Shown one piece after another: positions 9,202-17,107 of a DNA stretch of 32,537 nt (positions are counted from its first letter, which is position 1; each line of letters starts with the position of its first letter). Origin of the DNA: Clostridia bacterium DTU084 (lineage in GTDB: Bacteria > Bacillota > DTU084); the NCBI GenBank assembly GCA_001512905.1, contig LFTB01000133.1:1-32537 (forward strand), written 5' to 3'. A program made the translations under genes and the position numbers. The notes below the pieces were generated by a model. It was not told the DNA's origin. It ran no database searches and saw only the letters and a program-made list of their open reading frames with translations.

Positions 9202-9547
9202 GCTAATCCCCCAATCTGTAAGTTTCTTCTACAGATAAAATTCTTCCGTTCCTGAGCGGTACTGATGGTGTTGGACAGTTGAATCAAGTCCTTTTAGGAA
9301 ACTTTCCGAAATCTGGGATCAACTCCTCCTTTTTCAGTTTCGCTACCCGTTCAAAACCCCCGTAACAATCGTTTATAAATCCAATGAAGAGCACTTGTCA
9401 CCGCTGACTTTGAAAGACCAACATAGATTCGCAGCCCACACTGAAAAAGTTGGGCGCAGTTTCTCTCTTCCCTCTGATCTCATAGAAACAACAGCAAAAC
9501 TGGTGCCGGCAGTGACCAATACAATAAGACGCAATGTTGCATGATAA

Positions 9548-9964
9548 CTATTCTATTGAATCAGCAATCTTCAAAAGCACGGTCACCGGTTCCCTGCCAA
9601 CCAGAACGAATTCGTTATCTCCCTTTTGCCATTGGATAATGGTGTAGTTGCCCCTGCGATTCACCTTCCGCCTAAACCTGTTCTTCCCTCTGGGTTTAGA
9701 GAAGATGGAAAGAAGTTTTTTCTCTTTGACAAAGCGCAAATGGACGACCCTCCCGCGTTGGGTCCTATAAAAACTGATCCCCTGGAATCTATAACCTGAA
9801 GGGAAATATTTGGGCCACGGTCCTTCCACTGGCCGCTTGGAGCTCACAAGCTCCGGACGCAGAACCAGTTCTGCCTGACTTTGCCCCCAGGCAGGCGTCA
9901 GCTGGCTTGAAAAGACCAGCAGCAACGAAAGAAAAAGGAAAATCTTCAGTACTCTGATTTTCAT
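9548..9964 (-). CDS. Exported protein resembling the MucB/RseB C-terminal domain
   Basis: Signal peptide; LPEGYRF-like segment FPSGYRFQGISFYRTQRGRVVHLRF; last gene of an ECF sigma/anti-sigma operon. Confidence 0.5.
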   Translation of the reverse strand: MKIRVLKIFLFLSLLLVFSSQLTPAWGQSQAELVLRPELVSSKRPVEGPWPKYFPSGYRFQGISFYRTQRGRVVHLRFVKEKKLLSIFSKPRGKNRFRRKVNRRGNYTIIQWQKGDNEFVLVGREPVTVLLKIADSIE

Positions 9965-10374
9965 TGCGCTTCCACCTCCTCAAGTAACTCAATGCTTTCG
10001 GCCAGTTGCTGTTCATATTGACGGTGAATCCGCAAATACTCCCCTGCCACATCGTCCGCCTGTGGTTGACGCAGGTGGACAAAAAAAACCAGCAAGAGCA
10101 CAGCGGCTGCAGTCAGGCAGGAAGCCCAAAGCCATCTTTTGCCAGCTGCTTTTGGCGGGGATTGCTGCGCTGTAATCCTGATCTCAGGGGCAGGTCTGTG
10201 AGGTAATTGAGCAACCAATTTTTTTACCTGCTCCAGCTCTGCCAGCTTGTCGCGGCAAGCTGAGCATTTTTGCAAATGCAAGCCAATTTTGAGCCATCTG
10301 CGCTCTGAAAGCTCCCCGTCCAAATATGCTGAAAGCTGTATTGGGTCTGGACAATTCCTGAACATTACCCTCAC
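9961..10374 (-). CDS. Zinc-finger (ZAS-type) transmembrane anti-sigma factor
   Basis: IQLSAYLDGELSERRWLKIGLHLQKCSACRDKLAEL (Hx3CxxC) followed by TM WLWASCLTAAAVLLLVFFV. Confidence 0.85.
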   Translation of the reverse strand: MRVMFRNCPDPIQLSAYLDGELSERRWLKIGLHLQKCSACRDKLAELEQVKKLVAQLPHRPAPEIRITAQQSPPKAAGKRWLWASCLTAAAVLLLVFFVHLRQPQADDVAGEYLRIHRQYEQQLAESIELLEEVEAQ

Positions 10375-10907
10375 CTTTCCGCTGAGCGAGAGCTCAATAT
10401 TTTTCGCAAAGCTTCCCGTCCATAAAACAAGCGGGACTTCACCGTCCCCAGCGAAACGCCGGCAATTTGTGTTATCTCCTTGTAGGAAAATCCTAAAAGA
10501 TCGTGAAGCACCACCACCAGGCGTTGGGGTATGGGCAGAGCCAACAGCGCTGACGCCACAGTTAACTCCAAATCCTTCTGTTCCAACTGTCCTTCAACGC
10601 AATCTCCTCCCTGGGGCTCTTCATACAGGAGAAGGTGCCCGTCGCCCTTCCGTCGCAGGTGATCACGAAAAGAATTAACTGCAATGCGATAAAGCCAGGT
10701 ATAGCAGCTGGAATCTTTCCGGAAACGTCCGTAAGCGGCGAAGGCCTTCAAAAATACCTCCTGCGTGAGGTCCTCGGCATCTTGGACAGAACCGGAAAGC
10801 CTGAGGAGCAGGTTATAAATTGGCCGCCTGTAAGTTGCCACCAGCTCTTGAAAAGCAACTTCATCATCGCCGATTTTTTGGGAAGCGATCAGAGAAATCA
10901 AGCTCAC
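10371..10907 (-). CDS. ECF (sigma-70 family) RNA polymerase sigma factor
   Basis: 178 aa; region 2 (AEDLTQEVFLKAFAAYGRFR) and region 4 (GFSYKEITQIAGVSLGTVKSRLFYGREALRK); GTG start with RBS AAAGGAG; overlaps the anti-sigma gene. Confidence 0.92.
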   Translation of the reverse strand: MSLISLIASQKIGDDEVAFQELVATYRRPIYNLLLRLSGSVQDAEDLTQEVFLKAFAAYGRFRKDSSCYTWLYRIAVNSFRDHLRRKGDGHLLLYEEPQGGDCVEGQLEQKDLELTVASALLALPIPQRLVVVLHDLLGFSYKEITQIAGVSLGTVKSRLFYGREALRKILSSRSAER

Positions 10908-10931
10908 CTTTTAGCGCTCCTTTCATACATT

Positions 10932-10959
10932 TAGACGCAGCGCTTAAGAAAAATGTTCA
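10932..10959 (-). promoter_or_regulatory. ECF-type promoter upstream of the sigma gene
   Basis: Minus strand TGAAC-17 bp-CGTCTA, upstream of the RBS of 10907. Confidence 0.6.
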
Positions 10960-11144
10960 AACGCAGTAAAATTTTCACGCGTAAAAATGGTCACTGCAAT
11001 AACGTAGGCTTTCTTGCTATATTATCGTTGTTATCGTAAATGTTTTTCTTTGGGCCTTCAGGATAACTGCTTCCCATGCTGAAGGAAAAATGCTATTAAT
11101 ATTGAATTAACAATATAAAGGGTATACTGTTTGAGGTGAGTTTG

Positions 11145-11456
11145 ATGAAGGAACTCGTACACCAAATGGCTAAGCGTATTGCTGATAAATTCCATCCTCA
11201 AAAGATAATTCTCTTTGGTTCTTTGGCTAGAGGTGAAGCCAAAACCGAAAGTGATGTAGATCTATTGATAGTGCTTGAGTATAGCAACCAACAAAAAAGA
11301 GAGCTCCAGGTTGCCATTAGAAGAGAATTGCGAGATTTCAAAATCCCCAAAGATATTATTGTGACTAACCAAGAAGAATTGCATAAATACAAAGATGCCT
11401 GGTGGACTATCTACCAGCCTGCTCTCAAAGAAGGTGTTGTCCTTTATGAACGCTAA
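11145..11456 (+). CDS. MNT-type nucleotidyltransferase (MntA-like antitoxin)
   Basis: IILFGSLARGEAKTESDVDLLIVLEY is the GSxARGxxxxxSDxDL motif; RBS GAGGTGA at 11133-11139 before ATG 11145. Confidence 0.85.
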   Translation: MKELVHQMAKRIADKFHPQKIILFGSLARGEAKTESDVDLLIVLEYSNQQKRELQVAIRRELRDFKIPKDIIVTNQEELHKYKDAWWTIYQPALKEGVVLYER

Positions 11457-11819
11457 CCTCTTCCAACAAGAAGCGATTTGCGTGTAGCGAAAATGGCTTA
11501 CGAAGATGATGAGCCAGAGTTCTCTTTAACCTGTTATCTAGCACAACAATGCGCCGAAAAAAGTCTAAAAGCTTTATTAATTTATTATCAGATCGAATTT
11601 CTATACAAACACGCTCTTACATATTTGGCAAGTCTTTTGCCCGAAAAAGAGCAAAATTTTCTTTGGGGCGATGATGACTTGGAATGGCTCAGCGATTGGG
11701 TAACTGAAGGGCGCTATCCAGGAGATTACCTTGATGCTTCAGATGAGGATGCAAAAAAAGCTTTAGAAATTGGAGAAAGAATCTATAGGTATGTTTTAGA
11801 AAAAGTAGACAACCTGTAA
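11446..11819 (+). pseudogene. HEPN-domain protein, frameshifted near the 5' end (or restarted at TTG 11478/ATG 11493)
   Basis: ATG 11446 overlaps the MNT stop and encodes MNANLFQQEAICV*; the rest (LRVAKMAYEDDEPEFSLTCYLAQQCAEKSLKALLIYYQIEFLYKHALTYLASLL) is in another frame. Confidence 0.65.
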
Positions 11820-11934
11820 CAAACTGAAGAAAAACAATCAAGCTTACTTGATTTTCCAATGTATTCAGTCTTGATAAACTTAACGAGACTTTCCAGGCTA
11901 TACCACTAGTTACTCCCAATTTTGCTAAACAACC

Positions 11935-12079
11935 TCCTCAAAAAGTAACAGAAAAGGCCTTCTAACACTTGAAAGAAGGCCTAATATATCTACTTATCTT
12001 TCAGGCATGATGCCTGTACCCTGCAATAATGCAGGTTGCCGTGGTTTACTGGGCCCAGTCCCTCCTCCACTCTTGATAA
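11935..12079 (-). ncRNA. SAM-I (S-box) riboswitch-like leader with terminator, degenerate
   Basis: Minus strand CTTATCAAGAGTGGAGGAGGGACTGGGCCCAGTAAACCACGGCAACCTGCATTATTGCAGGGTACAGGCATCATGCCTGAAAGATAAG: P1 CTTATC/GATAAG, P2 GTGG/CCAC, P3 CCTGCA/TGCAGG, P4 CAGGCAT/ATGCCTG; then terminator AGGCCTTCT...AGAAGGCCTTTTCTG. Confidence 0.82.
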
Positions 12080-12169
12080 GCGCTGTTTCAGTTGTCTTCA
12101 ACTTGCGGCGCCGCCGCAGCTTTTCAAACAACTTCACCTATACCTGTAAGATCCACACGGACGAAACAG

Positions 12170-12565
12170 CTATTCTCTCTCTAAAGCCATCTCTTCAGCC
12201 AGTCTCTTTTTAGCTTCCAGCCAGCTTTTCCGTTCCTTAAGCTCATTAGCAAGGCGCTTGGCCTTTTCCTCCTGGGCCTCTGCTTCCCGTTCAGCCCACT
12301 CTTGCAGACGATACTGATCGCATTTGTGATTGAATTCTTCAGGATCAGTATAGATGCCTGAGTCCAGCTCCAGCTTAATGCACTCCGCCTCCACTGGATA
12401 TTTGGACTTCAGTCTGTTGTAATACATGGCCTCTGCAAAAGCTTTCGGACCGCCACTGGAGATTATCTCCTCCAGACCCTGCAGATTTTTGATATATTCC
12501 CTGAAAGCCCACGGTGTCTCTGCAAACCGATCCCGGACAAACTTCGTCAAAAACTCGTAACGCAT
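12170..12565 (-). CDS. Hypothetical protein, charged coiled-coil-like C-terminus (ORFan)
   Basis: ORF 12170..12571; GAGG 7 nt upstream favours ATG 12565 (MRYEFLTKFVRDRFAETPWAFREYIKNLQGLEEII...). No family recognised. Confidence 0.55.
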   Translation of the reverse strand: MRYEFLTKFVRDRFAETPWAFREYIKNLQGLEEIISSGGPKAFAEAMYYNRLKSKYPVEAECIKLELDSGIYTDPEEFNHKCDQYRLQEWAEREAEAQEEKAKRLANELKERKSWLEAKKRLAEEMALERE

Positions 12566-12572
12566 AGTCATA

Positions 12573-12660
12573 CCTCAAAAAGTAATAAAAAAGACCTTCT
12601 CATACCTGAAAGAAGGCCTAATATGTCATAGGGCCCAGTCCCTCCCCCGCTCTTGATAAG
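12573..12660 (-). ncRNA. Truncated S-box leader (5' P1/P2 strand plus terminator only)
   Basis: Minus strand CTTATCAAGAGCGGGGGAGGGACTGGGCCCTATGACATATTAGGCCTTCTTTCAGGTATGAGAAGGTCTTTTTT; aligns with both ends of 11935-12079 but lacks P3, P4 and the 3' P1 strand. Confidence 0.7.
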
Positions 12661-12707
12661 GATTTTCTGTTTTCAAAAAAATGTACAATATTTGTTTTGA
12701 GCTGTCA

Positions 12708-12735
12708 AGACCCCGCCGGAGTGGCGGGGTCTTTT
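12708..12735 (-). terminator. Bidirectional rho-independent terminator
   Basis: AAGACCCCGCCGGAGTGGCGGGGTCTTTT, just after the stop of the 12742..14775 gene. Confidence 0.8.
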
Positions 12736-12741
12736 GAAGCC

Positions 12742-14775
12742 CTATTTTATCCGGTCTACTAATTCTCCCATGTTTTTGCCTCTGGTCTCTGCCAGGAAGC
12801 GCACAGCCTGGCTGAGGTTGTAGTTCTGGTGGATCATGCGGCCGATGGCAACTGCCACAGCCTGGGGATCGTCATTGCCGGGGAAGAGCACGTTGCGGCC
12901 AACCATGGCGCCGCGGACGTTGGCTCCAGCACCCAGGCCGCGCTGGAACTGCTCGAGAGTGCCCAAAGGATTGCCTGTAGAGGCTCCGCCCAGCATCAAA
13001 ATGGGCAGGGATGTCGCCCGGACAACCTGGTGGTAGTTTTCAACGTAGGGGATCTTCAGCCACAGGTTCCGAGAAGAATCGCCCAGAGCACTTGCAACAC
13101 CGATGGTTTTGATCATGTCCACTGCGTTCATCTTCACTTTGTAGCCGGTGGTTGTCTTCTCTACTGGCAGCGGCTCGAGGAATACAGGCAGATTATATTT
13201 ATTGCACTCGATAATTGCTCTGGCGCAGTAGACGATGGTACGGCCTGAATACTTTTCATTCAAGTCGAGACGGAACATCATTTTCGAACCATCTAACTTC
13301 AGCTCGTGCATGGCCTCTGCAGTGTAGGCGGTCATCCGGTCGTCCATCTCAAAGGAGGCCCCAGCCAGACCCGCTCTGTTCATGCAGCCCAAGAGCACTT
13401 TATCGTCTAGGAAGCTCTCCCCGCCGTTGTCTTTTACCAAGTAGTTTATGAGCAGAAGATCCTCGATGATGTCGGGAGTTGCCATAATGCCGTCCACTTC
13501 AGGATGCACCATGACGCGGGCGATGCGGGAAAGATATTCCAGCCTGTCTCCCATGCCAATTGGGTCAGGTCCAACGTCAGTAACGTGCCTGCCGGGGTGG
13601 TCACAGGCCAGAATCAGGAGTTTCCCGTCATAGGTCAACTTCTCCCGCTGCTTTCTCTTTTGAGCCTCTTCGTAAATCAGCTGAGGTTTGTTCACCCTCA
13701 GGTCTGTGAGCATGTTGAAGAGCCGCTCTGGGAAAAAGGCTCTGGGAGAGTACGCATAGCCGCCGATAGAGTAGTTTACATCCAGCCTGTTCCTTGCTTC
13801 ATCAAAGAAAGCTTTTGTTTTTTCGATGAGGGTTTCGCTGAGCTCATCGGGGCTTTGGGGCGTAACCTCAAAGCCAACGCCTTTGTCGTAGCCCAGCTCG
13901 TGTAGTGTAGCGACAAACCGGGCCAGGTCGTCTGGGCTCACAGCGCCGGCAGGATAGTCAAAGCCGGGATGAGTGTCTCCAAAAGCTGGATCGTTGCGAT
14001 CCAAGACACAGTTGCCCACGTGCACGTGACCGAGATACGGTGCAAGCTCCCTGAGAATTGCCGGATCTTCGCCATCGAAGGAGTTGTGCTTCAAAAGCGG
14101 CGCATGGCTTAAGTCATAGAGCAGCCAGAAGTTTTCTTGTTTGTATGTGTCCCTCAGGCGCCTTGCCAAAGCGATGGCCTCGTGGGAAGGCCCGATCAAG
14201 AGGTTCTTGCAGTTTGGCTCATCGAGGCGGTCAAACTGCTCGAGAAGAAGATCCAAAGGCTCTCTGCCCAATTCTTGTGCTTTCGCCTTTGCATAATTGC
14301 ACAGCTCATTGAGAGAGCGCGCCAAAGCTTCCATGGCAGCACTGCGTGCTTTCAAGCCATTTGCTGTGCCTGGATCTTTGCCGCTGATCAGCGCAATGCT
14401 TACAGCCCCCATCTCGTAGGCTTCATCTATGCACCTTTCGAGCCTGGCTACAGCTTTGCGCCTTTCCAGCTCATCGCTGGAACTGATGTCTGTGGGAGCG
14501 ATGATGTTTTCTTCGTTGATCAGCTGCACAGGCTGGGCTGAGTAGATTAACTTCTTGCCGCTGGCAGCGACGAGCTCTGCCACCTGTTTGCGCAGCGCAG
14601 AGTCTTTAATCTGGGTAATCTCGATTGCTTGAAAATACGGATCATCCACAATCCTTTTAACGGTTTCCAACATGTACCAGGCAGGTGCCTCGCCTCGAGA
14701 AACAACGTTTTCATTTCCTGGACCTGGAAAAGCCATCGAGTGAACTATGGAAATAGGGTTCTTATCCAATGCCAT
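12742..14775 (-). CDS. Fusion: sugar-phosphate isomerase/epimerase-like TIM barrel plus Cgl0159-like class I aldolase-type barrel
   Basis: 677 aa; N-terminal LLLEQFDRLDEPNCKNLLIGPSHEAIALAR / LLYDLSHAPLL / HVHVGN; C-terminal LLILACDHPGRHVTDVGPDPIGMGDRLEYL and PILMLGGASTGNPLGTLEQFQRGLGAGANVRGAMVGRNVLF. Confidence 0.65.
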   Translation of the reverse strand: MALDKNPISIVHSMAFPGPGNENVVSRGEAPAWYMLETVKRIVDDPYFQAIEITQIKDSALRKQVAELVAASGKKLIYSAQPVQLINEENIIAPTDISSSDELERRKAVARLERCIDEAYEMGAVSIALISGKDPGTANGLKARSAAMEALARSLNELCNYAKAKAQELGREPLDLLLEQFDRLDEPNCKNLLIGPSHEAIALARRLRDTYKQENFWLLYDLSHAPLLKHNSFDGEDPAILRELAPYLGHVHVGNCVLDRNDPAFGDTHPGFDYPAGAVSPDDLARFVATLHELGYDKGVGFEVTPQSPDELSETLIEKTKAFFDEARNRLDVNYSIGGYAYSPRAFFPERLFNMLTDLRVNKPQLIYEEAQKRKQREKLTYDGKLLILACDHPGRHVTDVGPDPIGMGDRLEYLSRIARVMVHPEVDGIMATPDIIEDLLLINYLVKDNGGESFLDDKVLLGCMNRAGLAGASFEMDDRMTAYTAEAMHELKLDGSKMMFRLDLNEKYSGRTIVYCARAIIECNKYNLPVFLEPLPVEKTTTGYKVKMNAVDMIKTIGVASALGDSSRNLWLKIPYVENYHQVVRATSLPILMLGGASTGNPLGTLEQFQRGLGAGANVRGAMVGRNVLFPGNDDPQAVAVAIGRMIHQNYNLSQAVRFLAETRGKNMGELVDRIK

Positions 14776-14790
14776 TTTAGCAAAATCCTC

Positions 14791-15978
14791 CTATCTTTCC
14801 ACTGCTTTTTTGATCCTCGCCAAGCCTTCTTGGATCTGCTCGGTAGAGGTGGCATAAGACAAACGTACATACTCCTGATCTTCACCTTGGTTGCGCTTGC
14901 CGAAGCAAGTGCGCGCCAAAACCGCCACTCCAGCTTCATACAGCAAATACCTCTGAAACTCCCTGGAATCAGCAAGACCTAATCTCTTGCAGGCGCCAGT
15001 TACGTTGGGATAAACGTAAAAAGCACCGCCTGGCTTGCAGCAGGTGATCCCCTCGATTTGGTTGAGGCCTTCCACAATCAGATCCCGACGGCGGCGGAAT
15101 TCTGCTGCCATGGCTTCTGCCCGATCTTGTGGCCCTGTGAGGGCTTCAATCCCTGCCCACTGGGTGAAGGTGGCTGTGCAGGACTCAGAGTTGGTTTCCA
15201 GGCGCGCCACAGTTTCAGCGAGTTTTTCATTCATCACGCCGTAGCCAAGGCGCCAGCCTGTCATGGCATAAGTTTTGGAAAAACCATCGATAATGATTGT
15301 CCGCTCCTGCATCCCAGGGATGGCTGTAATGCTGCGGAACTCTCCATCGAAGACGAGGCGGGAGTAGATCTCGTCGGAGATCACCCATAAGTCATGTTCG
15401 ATGGCAAGCTCAGCTACAGCTTCCAGATCTTCTTTGCTCAGCACACCACCTGTGGGATTCTGGGGAGAGTTGATAATGATCATTTTGGTTTTCTCAGTCA
15501 CAAGGGACCTGAGCTGCTGCACATCAAAGCTGAAGTTTTTCTCCTCCACCAAAGGCAGCGGCACAGGTTTGGCACCGACAAAATTAATCATGGACTCGTA
15601 AATTGGAAAGCCTGGGTTGGGATAAATTACTTCATCTCCTGGATCAACGCAGGCCAAAATGCCGTGAAAGATAATGGGCTTGGCACCAGGGGTTACAACT
15701 ACATGCTCTGGCTTCACAGAAATGTTTCTGGTTTCAGATATGTATTTGGCTATCGCCTCCCGCAGGGGCATGATCCCTGCTGATGGGCCGTAGTGAGTTT
15801 CGTTATTCTGAATAGCGCGACAGCCAGCGTCCTTTATGTTCTGTGGGGTGTCGAAATCCGGTTCACCAATTGCGAAGCTGATGATGCTTCTTCCCTCTGC
15901 TTCAAGCTGTTTGACAGTGGCCAACACTTCAAAAGCTGTTTCCGTACCCAATCTGTTTACCCGTTGTGCTAGTCTCAT
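14791..15978 (-). CDS. Class I/II PLP-dependent aminotransferase (aspartate aminotransferase-like)
   Basis: 395 aa; ISFAIGEPDFDTP, INSPQNPTGGVL, ISDEIYSRLVFDG, IDGFSKTYAMTGWRLGYG (PLP lysine). Confidence 0.92.
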   Translation of the reverse strand: MRLAQRVNRLGTETAFEVLATVKQLEAEGRSIISFAIGEPDFDTPQNIKDAGCRAIQNNETHYGPSAGIMPLREAIAKYISETRNISVKPEHVVVTPGAKPIIFHGILACVDPGDEVIYPNPGFPIYESMINFVGAKPVPLPLVEEKNFSFDVQQLRSLVTEKTKMIIINSPQNPTGGVLSKEDLEAVAELAIEHDLWVISDEIYSRLVFDGEFRSITAIPGMQERTIIIDGFSKTYAMTGWRLGYGVMNEKLAETVARLETNSESCTATFTQWAGIEALTGPQDRAEAMAAEFRRRRDLIVEGLNQIEGITCCKPGGAFYVYPNVTGACKRLGLADSREFQRYLLYEAGVAVLARTCFGKRNQGEDQEYVRLSYATSTEQIQEGLARIKKAVER

Positions 15979-16000
15979 TCTCCTCCCTCCTTCTAATCAC

Positions 16001-16029
16001 ATATTACCACATAAGACAACATAAATCAA
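16001..16029 (-). promoter_or_regulatory. Sigma-A-type promoter for the aminotransferase gene
   Basis: Minus strand TTGATT-17 bp-TAATAT, upstream of GGAGGGAGGAG RBS. Confidence 0.5.
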
Positions 16030-16040
16030 CAATAGTTCAC

Positions 16041-16069
16041 AAAAAAATAAGGAGGATTTATTCCTCCTT
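16041..16069 (-). terminator. Terminator at the end of the flagellar/chemotaxis operon
   Basis: Minus strand AAGGAGGA-ATAAA-TCCTCCTT followed by ATTTTTTTG; the 5' arm lies in the final codons of the upstream CDS. Confidence 0.75.
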
Positions 16070-16462
16070 TTGTGGTTGATTTGTTAGGAGTGCCACGATT
16101 TTTTCCGTGGGCCAGGCCTCCCCAAGCAAATATTTACCAGCTATAAACTTCTGGGCCAGCTCTTTTTCCTTTACGTACTGCAGAAATTCTTTTTCAGAAG
16201 CGATGATCCCTTCCTCTTTCAGGAGCCTTGCAATATGCTGGGCTGCCATTTTCGGTTTGATTTCAATCTCCCGCAGGCTCACCTTCTTCTCATCTTTCTC
16301 AGGCTGCTGGAGCCGCCCTTCCTGGGGAAAGATCATCCCCAGCTCCCTGGCCTGAGAAATTACGCTGAGCTTGTCAGCAGGCTTTTGGGTTGTGATGAAG
16401 AGGAGGGAAGCTAAAACCAGACCAACTCCCAGTCCCGCCAGAAACTTCCAGTTGTTGTTCAT
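16058..16462 (-). CDS. Membrane-anchored protein with MltG/YceG N-terminal-like domain
   Basis: 134 aa; N-terminal TM, then KPKMAAQHIARLLKEEGIIASEKEFLQYVKEKELAQKFIAGKYLLGEAWPTEKIVALL. Confidence 0.5.
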   Translation of the reverse strand: MNNNWKFLAGLGVGLVLASLLFITTQKPADKLSVISQARELGMIFPQEGRLQQPEKDEKKVSLREIEIKPKMAAQHIARLLKEEGIIASEKEFLQYVKEKELAQKFIAGKYLLGEAWPTEKIVALLTNQPQKEE

Positions 16463-16806
16463 CTCTTCTGCTCCTTACTGAAATTGGCAATTCCTAAAGC
16501 AAGCTGGATCTCGCCTTTTCCCCTGCCGAGCTTCGCAGCGATCTCCTCGTGGCTCAGGCCTGTGGCTGCCAGTTCCGCCACTTCTTGGGCGAAGCTGGAC
16601 AGCTGGCGCTCAGCTGTCACTGCCTTTACTTGGGCAAGCTTTTTCTCAAGACGAGCGATTGCATCGTCAGCGATATACTGCAGCTCGCTGATTAACTCTT
16701 CAATCTCATGAACATCTATTTGCGGAACTGGCTCCGGCTGTCTGCTTGCCAGATAAATGCTGATCCCTATCAAGATTAATCCTGCTGTCAGTACAGCGAA
16801 GGGCAT
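16459..16806 (-). CDS. Membrane-anchored SwrB/DUF2802-like protein
   Basis: 115 aa; N-terminal TM, coiled coil, C-terminal HTH-like VAELAATGLSHEEIAAKLGRGKGEIQLAL; located downstream of sigD/fapA. Confidence 0.5.
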   Translation of the reverse strand: MPFAVLTAGLILIGISIYLASRQPEPVPQIDVHEIEELISELQYIADDAIARLEKKLAQVKAVTAERQLSSFAQEVAELAATGLSHEEIAAKLGRGKGEIQLALGIANFSKEQKR

Positions 16807-16817
16807 GCTTCCTCCCC

Positions 16818-17096
16818 CTATGCCTTAAGATCGATCACAGTCCCCTTATCCTCCTGGGGCTCTTCTTCCTGCTCCTTTTTATGGGAGTCTTTCTGTTTTT
16901 TATGTTTGTCCCAGGTCTTTTCGCCTTTCTCAGGCTTGCTTACAATCTGCACTTTCTCCACCTGCTGTGCTTCTAGATGGGCGGCAAAGGTAGCCTGTTG
17001 AGCTTGTTGGGCCTGATCGTGAAGCTGCTGCATTCTGCCAGCCTGCTGGGCCCTTTCCATCAACATCCCCAGCTCTACAATGCGAATTCCGCTCAT
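16818..17096 (-). CDS. Hypothetical protein, Q-rich then K/E-rich, in flagellar operon
   Basis: 92-aa ORF between fapA and the SwrB-like gene, same strand, tight spacing. Confidence 0.6.
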   Translation of the reverse strand: MSGIRIVELGMLMERAQQAGRMQQLHDQAQQAQQATFAAHLEAQQVEKVQIVSKPEKGEKTWDKHKKQKDSHKKEQEEEPQEDKGTVIDLKA

Positions 17097-17107
17097 CTTC
17101 TGCCCCC

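Noticed and set aside
9250-9547. Minus-strand scrap GFERVAKLKKEELIPDFGKFPKRT in the gap between the UGSC and MucB-like genes
   Set aside because: Short, without start or recognisable family; possible gene remnant but not supportable.
11935-12660. Initially read as a plain direct-repeat pair flanking an ORF (possible mobile cassette)
   Set aside because: On the minus strand both copies are recognisable as S-box leader sequences with terminators, which explains the repetition better than a transposon boundary.
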